Shown here: one piece after another, positions 11,091 through 22,020 of the stretch
How positions within the stretch are numbered: the stretch's first letter is position 1
Layout: every line of letters starts with the position of its first letter
From: Lophium mytilinum
Taxonomy: Eukaryota > Ascomycota > Dothideomycetes > Mytilinidiales > Mytilinidiaceae
Reading direction: 5' to 3'
Assembly: GCA_010093605.1 (NCBI GenBank)
Contig: MU004192.1
Span: forward strand, 1,351,299 to 1,385,071
DNA: 33,773 bases
The notes under the pieces: generated by a model
Told to the model about the DNA's origin: nothing
What the model saw: the letters and a program-made list of their open reading frames with translations, nothing else
The model's database searches: none
Translations under genes and position numbers: made by a program

Positions 11091-13140
11091 TTAATAAGGA
11101 GGGGTGTAATAGAATTAAGACGGGTAAGGTAATATAAGTAGCGGGCTAACTCTAATTATAAAAGGGAGATATATATAATCTCTAATTATAATTAATAATC
11201 TATAAAAGAGAAGGGTTAAGCGCATAGATAGTAAGAAAAATTAAATTGCTAGTAATTAACTTATATATTAACATTTTTAAAACCCTATTATACTTTATAC
11301 TTAAATATAGATGCTATTATAGAATAAACTACTATATTTAGGGGTCTAGACTAACTATATATACCGCCTACTATATAACTTAAGTATACTTAAAAGGAGC
11401 CTTCTGCCCGCTATCCTCTATCTCTATATTATCTACCTCTATCTCTACTTTAGTATTACCTACCTCGCCTACCTCTATCTCTATGTCCTCCTTCTCTATG
11501 TTATCTGCATTAGGCTTAAATTCTAACTTAAATACTTTACTTATCTCTAAATTAGTTCTATAGTTAGTAAGTTCCATTATATATAGATTAACTAAGTGCT
11601 AAAAGTCCTCTAGATTAAAAGGCTTTAGTAGGTTACAGTCTAACTATTATTTATAGTTAATAATATATTGCATATAGATATTGCTTAAGAGGTTTTAAAG
11701 TATTATTAACTAGTTAGCTATATTTAGTTAGAGCGGGTCTAGACTAGTATACTTATCTATAAGGCTAGCGGATCCGCAATCTATATATATTGTGGCAGAA
11801 GATAATAGTTATAGGCTAAAGTATTTATTAGTATTTAGGTCTATATAGTAGACGCGACTATATATATAGAAGAATTTTAGAAGGGTAAAGGTTAGCGTCT
11901 TACCTAGTAACGCGTATATATAAGCATTATAGATAATAGAGTCTTAATAGTATTACCTAAACAGCTAGAAAAGGGATATTATATTAGCGGGTATCTATAG
12001 AAGAGGGGGTACTTACTTACCTCTTTAAGTAGGCTAATGCTTGCTAACTCTTCTAGATAATTTATCTTAGTATTATATTTTATAGCGTAGGGCTATAAGA
12101 GAATTACATTCTAACCGCGTATAGATGGGTGCAGCTTTAATTAATAAAACACTTATTCTATTAGCTTAGTATTATTAGCTAGGACGTTATATAGCTTGCG
12201 GGTGTTAGTTTAATAGGGCTAAAATGCGGAGTATTATTACTAATATACTTAAAGTTATAGAGGTAGAAGATATTCCCCTCTTTAGACGTGTACGCTCTAG
12301 TAAAGGTAGAGGGTATCTTATAGTTCCGACCTAGTTTAAAGAGAGGTTTATCCGCGTCTAACTAGACTAGAATAGGTAAGTATAGTTTAAGTATATTAAG
12401 GTCTATACCTTGCACCTCTATCTTATAGTATTAACCCACTAGAAAGCGGTTTATAACTTAACTATAGCCTAGAACCTCTAGTATAGATAATATACTTACT
12501 ATAGGCGCTATTTAGGGTTAATTACTATAAAGTATTAAGGAAAGAAAGTAATTAGAGGGTAGTAAGTTTAAGTAGCCGGTAAATTTAATTAGGTGGCTGT
12601 TATTAGTAAAGGGAAATAGGTAAAGGTGGCGATATGCGATTTTAAAAAGTAAAGTAAGGCAGCGCTAGCAGGGTATACTGGCGTTACCTAGTATTATAGA
12701 AATTATATAGAAAAGTACGTAGTTATTATCTTGCGTTAATTAGCCTTAGAGGTTAATAAAGCTAAATAATGCTTAATTATCTCTTAATAGTAGGGAAAAA
12801 TTAAGAATATCTTTCCTTGCGGCCTTATTCCTACCTACGCTATTACTTGCCGGTGCCATGGCCCCTCTTTACTATGCTGCTTCTTAGTGTTTGCTGGCTT
12901 AATTGCGGGAGAGAGGTATTAGTAAGTACTCTTACCCTTACGCGCTTTGCTAAAATCTCCGCTGCGTCTTTAACTCTTAGGGTAGCTTTAATCTCTTTAG
13001 CGCAACCGCTAAGCTAGTACTATCTTATTACCTCTTGCGCCTCTATCTTCTAGTCTTCTATATAGAGTGTATTATATTAATCCTAGTTAATATAGTTATT
13101 AATAAAAAAATAGATAGGGTCTAGGCTAGAGGTAGCTAGT
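11040..13140 (-). pseudogene. RIP-damaged protein with a SAP-like DNA-binding motif (inner copy)
   Basis: This frame is in phase with the transposase-like frame upstream, so the two may be one polypeptide or separate genes. At about 13080-12990 it reads YTLYRRLEDRGARGNK, then VLAQRLRQRD. That fits the SAP motif, a short helix-turn-helix DNA-binding domain found in many fungal transposon proteins. A basic stretch with KARKGK and KKQHSKEG follows. Further on, IYIDCGSASLIDKY near 11775 faintly resembles a retroviral-type protease active site; I do not rely on it. Near the end an intact stretch of 65 codons (11577-11380) is strongly acidic, rich in E, D and I. All stops are TAA or TAG. Confidence 0.45.
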
Positions 13141-15960
13141 ATAATGTGTGCACTTTAGAGGACTTATAGTAGTAGATAGAATTAATATGCTTCTAGCTTT
13201 TATTAGCAGCAGCTATTATTAAAAGCCTAAGAAGCTACCTCTACTAGGCTATAGACGTAATATGGCTTCCTATTATTAATTAGCGCTAGAAGGCAAATAA
13301 AAACTCTAGAGTATACTGCCTATAGGGTGTCTTTACTCTTTAAAATAGGGTCTATAATAGTTACTATAAATTATAGCTGCCCTACTAACCTTCTATTAGT
13401 AATACTAACGCGCGTCTTTCTATTTTTAGTATAGTCTAAGCTATACTCTTACATCTATAGATAGTTGCGTTACTATTCTTAGTTCTACTACTTAGGGTTG
13501 CACTATAGATTTTCTTTTATAAGGCTTTCTAGGTCCTTACTAGCACCTAATTGCTTCTAATATAAAATACTAGCATAGAACTTAAGCTAGAGGTAGCTAA
13601 CCTAGAATAGATTAGGGTCTAATATATCTAGGCTACTAGGCTTAATATATTAGCCTTAGATCTTGCGCCTCTCTTCTTAAATAAATATAGCGGCGGCAGC
13701 TATAAAGTCTAGCTTCTAGCTTATATTAGCTATATACTTAATACTTACTTTTAGATAGTATACTATTTAGCCTTTATAGGAATTATTATATCTAGGCTAT
13801 TTAAAGTTTAAGATATTAATACTTCCTAATACTATTATCTATCGCATTAGCATATCTCTTATTACTGCTAGTTAAGAATAGTAATATTAGTAGTTTAGTA
13901 TATTATTTATAGCCTGGTTATTTATAAGTCTCTAGTTTAATTAGCAGATCTAGGGTAGAAAGTTCTTATAGTTTATTAACTAATACTATAATTTAACTAG
14001 GTGTTAGTATTTTACTTTACTATTTAAGCTAGTATTATAGCTATTAATGGCGCCAAATTTCTATATAAAATTAATATAGTGCTACATAACATAGAATTTT
14101 AGGTAGTAGAAGGCGTAGTTTCTATTCTTATTCCTAGGTCTAAATATTCTAAATTCTAACTTATATATATTAATTTAAGCTATCACCAGCTCTATATACT
14201 CTAGCATAGCCTTATTATATATCTTATACTACGCTAGAATAGTAAAATTAAGCATTACATAGATAAACCAGAGCGCGTTTAGCGCCTTTACTTCTAGTAG
14301 CAGTGCTACTACTACTATAAGCTAGCAGGCTATAGACTTTTATTTAGAGCTAGTATGCTATAAGAGTTTACTAAAATTCTTCTTATTAAATATAGATAGA
14401 CCCAGGAAAGGCGGCATATTCTTAAATTACTTATCTAGCTAGATTAAGCCGCTCTTATTTTCTATTAGAACACGGGCATCTTTTCTTCTAATTGCTAGGG
14501 TGCAGACCTCCACTACTAGTAGCTAGACCCATTTAATAAGATTATAAATAACACCCATAAATAGTTAGTATAGAATATCTATTATTATTATCTAGTAGAT
14601 ATTAGTATAGGGGTGTTTCTAGGTAAAGTTATTTATAGAATATATATATAACTCTATATTAAGCTCTATAGCCTCTATATTACACAGCACTTTATTTAAT
14701 AGAAGTTTTAAACGCTCTTTATTATTGCGTTACTATTTAATCTAAATAATAGTTAAGCAGTAAGACCTTATAGTATATTTAGTCTCTAGGTCTTTATATT
14801 AATACAATAGTACCTAGCATATAGTATAGTATTTTCTAAATTTAATACCTATAAGTAGGCTCTATTCTTTATAATTAGCTATAATCCCGCATAATACTAG
14901 ATAGCACCTTTAATTCTTACTATCCCCGCATTCTAGTATAATTCTATTAGTAGTATATTCTATAATAGCTTATTTTATATTAGAAAACTACTTAGTATTA
15001 GTAAGAATTTTACTAACGCCTAAGAATATAGCCTAAAGAGCTATAGTATAGCTAATACTTTAGGTAGTCTTCTTTATCTACCGTGCTTAGTATAAAGCCT
15101 AGTAGTAGAGTGCTAGGTAATATATTTAAGCGCCGCGTAGTCCTGTCTAGGTTGCTAATAGTTAGATAGACTAGCTATGCGCTCTTATCGCCGCAATATT
15201 AGGTAAGCTGTGTCTTGTCCGCAGAGAGTAAGATAGGTATTACTATAGCCCCTGCTAGAAGCTTTAACTAAGTCTACTACTACTAGTCTAATATATATAA
15301 CTTAGTGTATACCTGCCGGCCTTCTATATTGCGGACTTAAACTAGTATAAATATAAGGTAATTATAGAAAGGGCGGTATCTAATTAGAAATAATATGGCT
15401 GCCATTATATTAAAGTAGTATACTAGATGCTACTCTCTGCTTAAGCTTTATTTTTTACTTAGGAAATGCAGCATCTCTACTATGTAGTTAGTATTACTAA
15501 CGCTATATCTAATTTCCTCTAGTTTACTATTCTATAAATCGCCTAATATAAATATAAGAGAGTTAGAGAATATGCTCTTAAGATAGATGTTATTAAATAG
15601 CAGGTTAATATTATTCTTAGTGCAGCTAATCTACTAAAGCTATAATATAAAAGCATAGTTAAACGCTAATTAAAATAGATAGAAGAGGGATTAGTCCCTA
15701 TAATAGAGTAACTAGTTAGTAAGCTCTAATGCCGCCTTTACAGGCGGGGGGGATAGCGGTCCCTAATAATACTTATATCTACTATCTAGCATTAGCCTAT
15801 TTAATAGACGCCCCTGCAGGCATACCTAATTTAGTAGAGGGATATACTTCCTCTTATAGTAATAACGTGGACGATATTATTAGTCGGCCTTATTAGTGCG
15901 GAACGTAGAATTTAGTAGCCTCTAGCGGGTTATTATATATTAAGCTTATAGGGCCTCTAT
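13141..15960 (-). pseudogene. RIP-damaged Plavaka-like (CACTA-type) transposase (inner copy)
   Basis: A minus-strand frame runs about 2.8 kb with only RIP stops. At about 15240-15127 it reads IPILLSADKTQLT, then GDKSA, LVYLTISNLDR and TRR, ending in LLGFI. From memory this fits a signature of fungal Plavaka transposases: P-V-I-[LF]-x-S-x-DKT-x-L, then YP-V-Y-L-T-I-G-N-I and RR, then LLGY. The upstream segment NIEGRQVYTKLY also fits that family. The reading continues through SSGGLHPSN and QVIQEYAAFPG to about 13150. Transposases of this kind would cut and rejoin the element's ends. Most CACTA-type elements make 2-3 bp duplications, so the 8-bp flanks seen here do not fit well. The 5' start is unclear because reading quality falls off beyond 15960. 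The family call rests on motif memory, not a search. Confidence 0.55.
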
Positions 15961-16559
15961 TTATAGAAGGCGGACTCTAGTACTCTTTTAGTTTACTAGA
16001 GATATATAGCTCTATTTTATTTATCTTATACTCTATCTTATTACAGGGGTTAGCTAGTAGAGGTAGACTTACTAGTAGTAATCTAGGCGTTTTAAATAAT
16101 ATCCCGTCTATTATTTAAATAACGCGGAGTATATAAGACTAGATTATAGATCTAGTAGTTCTAGTATTAGTAAGCGGGACCCGCTATAGCATTTTAAGGA
16201 GCTTTTTACAGCACAGTATATATTTATTTAGGGCGCTAAGTATTTAGAATAACTTATAGTAGTGTTTATATTTAGTAGAAGGTATATACTCTATTTCTAG
16301 TTAAATTTAGTTAGCCCTATATAGAAACTTATAGATTGTAAGTAATTATTATAGATTATATTAGATTATAGGCTAGTATACAGCACTTATTATTCTTTAA
16401 TAGTACGCGACGTGTTCTAATAGGGGGCGGGCCATTCTATTAGCCTGGAACCTTAATGTATCTACACATTAAAGACTATAGCTTACTTTTTTAAACCGCG
16501 ACCCTAAAGCCTATATATAATTATTTCTATTATTTCTATATTCTTTATAGCTAGTATAA
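15961..16559. other. Intergenic stretch between divergent pseudogenes (inner copy)
   Basis: This lies between the minus-strand transposase-like frame and the plus-strand gene near 16560. It has no supported reading frame. It includes short repeats of the type TAGATTAT around 16350-16375. A bidirectional promoter is likely from position alone. Confidence 0.3.
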
Positions 16560-17615
16560 ACCTTTATAGTAGATGTAGTTTTAAGCGCATACTAGTAGTT
16601 ATATCTAGTTTCCCTAGTTCTAATAGTATAGCGTATGTTAAAAGTAAGCATTACCTCTTACTAATTTCTAGTATCTAACTTCCTGCCGCAGTTACTAGCT
16701 ACGGCGAAGAACTCTTAACTCTAGGCGAGTGCTATCTAGGTAACATAGAAGAAGATACTAAGTCTAAGCGCGTTACTCCCTTCTATAAGATAAGCGCTGG
16801 GCGGCGATGCATTACTAGTCTAGTAGAATAGAGTTAATAGGCATCTACTAAGAGTGCTGGCGTTATTAAGAAGATAGCCGCTAGGGCAAGTACTAGTTGT
16901 AGGACGGCTGCAAGATAGTAATATTAAATGCGCATTAAGCAGCCTAGGTTAAACTCCGCGTCTCTCTTAGCCGGCGCAAAATTAGATAATAGCTAGGAGG
17001 CGCTAGTTAGGTAGGGAGTTTTATAATATTACTAATTTGGCCGCTTAAGCCTCTTGCACGCGGTAGAATTAGCGGCATATATATTAGCAACGACTGCGCT
17101 TAATAAGAATAAGATAGATAGAGAGTAGACAACTTATAAGAACTAGTAAGTAGTAAGGGTGGAGGACTATCTTCTTGCGGATTATAAGAGTGCTTAAGCC
17201 TTTTTTTAATAGTCTATACCGCGCTATTAGAAGTAGGTTAAGTCCTTTAGCTACTTTTATAATAATACCCCGGTAAAACTCTAGGCCCTATTCTATACTA
17301 GGTTAATAGGGAAGCTAAAGAATTATTAAGCCCTTATTAATAGTGCTAGAAATTAGGCTAGTAGATATTTAGCCCTAGAAAGATATTAGCTTATAGGCTA
17401 TATATATTACTATCTAGTATTTATATATATAACCTATAGTAAATATAATAATAACTTAGTATTTTAAATTAAGTATATAGGTATAGAAGACTTCTAGATT
17501 ACTAACACCTCTAAATTAGTAGCGGGGATGCTGCCTCCCGTTTAAGTTACTGGCGCCTATAACTAGTGCTAGTAGTAACTCTTATACTATAGTCTACCCG
17601 GGCCGCCCGCAGGAT
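16560..17615 (+). pseudogene. RIP-damaged unknown protein; its outer copy is the insertion target
   Basis: One plus-strand frame reads across 16864 as protein. In order it shows LLTLGECYLGNIEEDTK (about 16710), a Lys/Arg/Ala-rich stretch, ALVRWGVLQYY (about 17000), GRLSLLHAVELAAYILA (about 17040), VEDYLLADYKSAQAFF and a Tyr-rich region, ending near LVAGMLPPV (about 17530). Stops are TAA/TAG. In the outer copy the same gene is split into 6196-6500 and 33107 onward. I recognise no family. The start is approximate; reading quality falls off before 16560. It is convergent with the minus-strand frame that ends near 17640. Confidence 0.45.
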
Positions 17616-17639
17616 GTCTAATTATTTTTAATTATTATT

Positions 17640-20450
17640 AATTATTTCTAATTATAGTGGCCCTCTACTACTTACTATATTTTAGCCGACGCTTTAGCTA
17701 TATAGTTCTACATTCTCTAGCTAAGCTTATCTTTACGCGGATTCTACGGTCCGCAATTATCTTACGCGTTTAAGTTATTACTACTATTACTATCTCTATT
17801 AAGAAGCCTAGCGCAGTTCTTAAGGTCTAGAATAGCCTTATAGATATAATCTAAGATAGTTAGCCGCCGGCGTGTTAATTTATTGTCGCCCAAGTATAGC
17901 GTATAGGTACTGTCTTAGTTAGTATTATTATCTTTACCGGTGTTACACTTAGAGTAGAAGTTATTACTTCTATTATAGCTAAAGGCGGAGTAGTAATAGC
18001 TAACTGCTAGGTAGCTGCTTACTTTATAATAGTTAATAGTGCTATTAGCAATTAGTTCTTAGATAAATATAGTAAAACCTCTAGCTATATAGTAGTCTAT
18101 ATAGAAGGTTAGACTATTAATATAGTAGACTTTAGCGGCGTTCTATTTATCCCCCTCCGCACTATCGCCAGCCTTAGCCCGGCCAGCCTTAAACTTGTCT
18201 AGTACCTTAGCGTAGTACCTAAGAATATTCTTAATATTATATTTACTATGCCCTTCTAGTCTACCGGTTATCTTAAAGTTATAAACTTGCTTAACCGCAA
18301 CCTATGCCAACTTAAATAGGAATAGAAACTAGTTAGAGCGGCCTTAGTAGAAAATATTAATAGCGTATAGTCCCTCTAGTAGTGTATAATCCTCTATTAT
18401 TAGAACCTAGTACTAATCTAGATATATATAAAGGGGCTTAGTTGCGTTTATAAAGCCCTCTACTATATTATTTATTATATTTACTACATTTAGCGTTATA
18501 GGTAATACTATAAGTATTTTAGTAGCTATATTATATAACACCTTATAAAACTCCTTATAAGTCTAGGCGTTAACCCGTTTCTATAATAAGTTAACTAGTA
18601 TAGTACGCCGGGCGATGTTTTTATATGCCGTCTAAGTAGCATACCGGCGCTTATTATCTAGACTTCGCTCCTCTATATTAGGAGTAGTAACCTTAAAATA
18701 GAGAATATAATCTAGGTCTATATACTTACTTAGAGTATTAATAGAAGAGTAGGTATAGTAGTTACGCTAGGGTATTAGTAGGTGCTTTATAATTCTAATA
18801 AATAGTAGATTAGTTTAGGTAAGAAGTTTAGCCTTCTATAACTCTAGAAGTGGAGGTATAGTTTATAGTAGGTTTAGAGGCTACTTAAGGCTGTGAAATT
18901 CTCTAGCTTATACTTCTATAAACGCTAACTTCTCTAGAGTATCTAGCGTAGATATAACTAGATGCATCTAGGCGAAACTATCTATTATTATAGCCTTAAA
19001 CTTCTTATTAGTGCAGACGGTGTTAAGCGGAGAGTCTACTTAGCTATAGAATATAATCTAGTATAGCTTATTAGTATATAGTAATCTAAATACTAGAACT
19101 ATAAATATAAGCTATATTTATAAGGCTAGACTTCTATTAGCTAATTCTCTATAGATTATATATAAGATAATAGGTATATACTATTTAGAATATAAATTCT
19201 AAGGTAGACTAATATAAGACTTATGCTTATCTTAGACCCTTGCGTAGTAAATGGCGTCCTATATTAACCTCTTGCGGGGTTCTACTAGCTTAGCGGGGGT
19301 GGCCGGTTGGGTTGGAATAATAGTAAGGAAGATAGGGACCTCCGCTAGCTCTTTACTAGCGGTCGCGTTAGTATTACACCTAATTATCTAGCCTTTAAAT
19401 AAGGGCGGTAGGTGTTCTTCTAGAATCTTAAGAACCTTAAGGGTGCCCTTAATAGTAAGGTTATAGCGGTACTTAGGCTTATTTATAGAGGCTACCTTTT
19501 ATAGTTTACGCATGTCTAGATTAAAATAATAAGAGTAAGTGTACTATTATGCACCCGGTATATTAGTAGGTAGGCTAGAGCGCATCTAAGTAGAGATTCT
19601 AAATTGGCACTTAATTATAACTTGCTTTAGTAGCTCTTAGTCTTATAGCGCCTTAGTAAGCTTTACCGCACAGGTGGCATTAGGTATAGTTATTAGAATA
19701 ATAGTAAGGGCGTAGGCGTCTATTACCTCTATTTAGCCTTCTAAGATTAGAATATTTACTATAGAATTAAGTTAGTATTTAGTATATCTCTAGCGCTTTT
19801 AGAGGTTACTATATTTCTCTTTAAAGGTTACTATAGACTTAGACCTATTAGTAGACTATATTATAGTCTTTTAAGTAGTAAGTATCTTCTTAAGTTCTAC
19901 TTTCTATAGTTTATTTAATTTATTTCTTATAACTAAGATTTCGCGTATACTATATAGAAGATTAAAGAATTAGTTAGCGCCCTTAGAGTAGAGTTAGAAG
20001 AAGGGCTTAGTAGCAACCTCTCTATATATAGATTAGTCTATTAAGTCTAGATACTACCGCGTATAAGCTAGACTTACTACTTAGTCTCTATTTAAAGTAT
20101 ATTAGCCTTTGCTATTCTAGACTATATATTACTATTGGGCCTAATATATTTAAATAGTTAGTTAGTATTAGTATAGGTAGATACGCTTATATTCTAAATA
20201 AAATAGTTAGAGTTAGAGGAGAGGCTGTAATTTAATAGCGAGTAGGTTATTAAAAGAGTTTAGGGCTTTAGTCTAATATGCGCTGGTAGTATATTAGCTA
20301 TTATTATAGAAGGTGTAAGTTACTATAGTAGTAGCTGCCTTCTAGAGGGTTAGAGTTAAGGCTAGTATAATATTGGGCTAATAATTAGATTAGAACTAAG
20401 TACTATTATATCTAGTAAGATATTAGTTACATTAAGAGGCTTTTATCTAA
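17640..20450 (-). pseudogene. RIP-damaged large unknown protein
   Basis: A minus-strand frame reads for about 2.8 kb with a low density of TAA/TAG. It includes LAYTRWYLDLIDQSIYREV (near 20050), ILEGWIEVIDAYAL (near 19720), LKVLKILEEHLPPLFKGW (near 19410), a Pro-rich segment (TIIPTQPATPAKLVEPRKR near 19300), EERSLDNKRRYATWTAYKN (near 18640) and KAGRAKAGDSAEGDK (near 18160). Over about 140 codons (18300-17881) I counted four stops in this frame against nine in the best plus-strand frame, which supports this strand. No family is recognised, and a site-specific recombinase cannot be ruled in or out by eye. It is transcribed divergently from the next gene. Confidence 0.45.
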
Positions 20451-20521
20451 ACGCGTATCTAATAGCTAAATTACCTAGTAGAATGCAGGTACTATATAGT
20501 AGTTAATTAGTCCCCTAAATA

Positions 20522-21310
20522 TCTAAGTATTACCCTATTATCTTTCTTATCTACTTCTAACCTGCCTCTACTAATTTTAAGCTATACTTAAGGGTTAGCC
20601 TTATAGTATACTATAATAGGTAAATCTAAGTATTACTAATCTATATATATTCTAGAGGCGTAGCCTATAAGATATAACTGCATAATTCTACTACTTCTAG
20701 AAAGGCTAAATCTGCAAGGAGAAGCGCGCTAACCCGGTTATTAGAGCGCGAGCTGCAAGAGATAGAGAGAGAGCGGAAACTACTAAGTAGAGCCTCTAGA
20801 AAGCGCTGCCTAGAGCAGCGGAGGGCTATAAGAGAGAGAGATATATAGGCTAGTTAAATGCGGACTATAGTTAGCCTAGCGCTAGCGGGGGTAAGTAAGT
20901 AGATAAGGAGTATAATAAATATATAGGTGGGTAACGCTAGTCTTCCCGGGCAGGTTAAAGTGGGCGTTCTCTATATAGAGGCGGTGTGCGCGCTAGTAGA
21001 GGGGCTAGAGGGTAAGGGTGCTTATTTAGTAAGGGAGGAAGTAGGTAAGTAAGCTATTCCGCGGTATAAGCTAAATTAGTAATACTTATAAGAAGAGTAG
21101 ATAGTAAGAAGATATATAAATTAGTACTACTACCTACTAGCTTATAGGGCGCAACTTTAGTAGATAATAAGCTACTATTAGAGGTAGAGAGGCGCGCAGT
21201 AGCTTAGGTAATAATAAGTAGTACAGTACCTTCTTAGGTAGCTGCAGCTAACTTCTCTTTCTATTCTAAGGACCTTAACTTATTAGCTACTAATCTAGTA
21301 GAGCTTACAA
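20522..21310 (+). pseudogene. RIP-damaged basic coiled-coil protein
   Basis: This plus-strand frame reads VSLIVYYNR (about 20595), then LHNSTTSRKAKSARRSAL (about 20690), then a highly charged helix-like run: LLERELQEIERERKLL, RKRC, EQRRAIRERE (to about 20850). After a less charged part (VGVLYIEAVCALVEGLEGKG near 20970) it turns Gln/Arg-rich through converted CAG codons and fades near 21310. The charged segment would form a coiled coil and is basic enough to bind nucleic acid. Some fungal pogo-type transposases end with a similar Arg-rich tail, but I see no DDE part here, so the family is open. It is divergent from the minus-strand gene ending its 5' side near 20450. Confidence 0.4.
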
Positions 21311-22020
21311 CGCTAACTTAAATAATAGGGGGGGGCACCTATATATAGAAATTAGCCTTCCTCCCTATATTAACTAACCTAGGTAAGTAGAAGGTAATAT
21401 TAGATAGAAGTTATTGCTAATTTATTAAGTATTACTAAAAGCTAATAGGTATAGATAAATATTAAGGTAGAGGCTAATTATTACTAATTATTAGATAGTG
21501 GAGTTTTTTAAGCTATATAACTCTTTACTTCTATTATATTATAATATAGCCCGTTTACTAATTACATACTTAATTATGCGCCACTTTAAACTTTACCTTC
21601 TATCTAGCCTTTTAATTCTAATTCTTATCTACTATTCTTACCTATCTTTCCTCCCTTATCCTCCTCCTCCTCTATCTCTCTCTTCCCTCTCTCTCTCCTT
21701 CTTCTCCTCCCTCCCTTGTACGCTAACTTCCTTCTCTACGCCTTAGGCTTGCCTGCGCTTACTATATTTCTAGTACTACTCTATAAGTACTTCTTTAATA
21801 GACGTTGTACCTATTTAAAAGTATAACTAAGAGTAGCTACTTCTATTACTAGCGCGCGCGGATTTATATATCTTCTACTATAGTTACCTTATTTTTTAAC
21901 GCGCGCGATCCTAAGGTTAATTATACTGCGAGTAGTGTCTACTATTATAACTTTATAGGTAAGTAACTATCTTACTTATTACTTACTATTACTATTTATC
22001 TAATATTATTAGCCTCCCGC
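21311..22020 (+). promoter_or_regulatory. Probable promoter region of the SNF2-like gene with a pyrimidine tract
   Basis: No gene is supported here. At about 21650-21720 the plus strand is almost pure C and T, with TCCTCCTCCTCC and CTCTCTCT runs. CT-rich tracts are common just upstream of fungal transcription starts, and the SNF2-like frame starts about 300 bp downstream. An intact 82-codon ATG frame (21498-21746) spans the tract but is low-complexity Leu/Ser/Pro and probably accidental. The stretch 22020-22140 keeps more CA and TG than most of the window. Confidence 0.4.

Larger units (their letters stand above)
10365..17530. repeat. Inner (younger) copy of the duplicated unit
   Basis: Bases 10365-16864 match 1-6500, and 16864-17530 match 33107-33773. 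This copy is continuous across 16864, the point where the outer copy is split. It keeps more CG, CA and TG than the outer copy, so it is less mutated. The true borders are unknown: the first match begins at the window's first base and the second ends at its last base. Confidence 0.95.

Noticed and set aside
11740-11800. IYIDCGSASLIDKY as a retroviral-type protease active site
   Set aside because: Only a loose match; no reverse transcriptase, RNase H or integrase motifs follow in order, and the protein around it does not resemble Gypsy polyproteins.
12817-13017. Plus-strand 66-codon ATG frame
   Set aside because: It lies antisense to the SAP-like frame, which reads continuously on the minus strand; the first copy does not keep it as a frame worth noting.
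21498-21746. Plus-strand 82-codon ATG frame rich in Leu, Ser and Pro
   Set aside because: It is mostly the translation of a CT-rich tract and AT-rich DNA upstream of the SNF2-like gene, low in complexity and without domain features.
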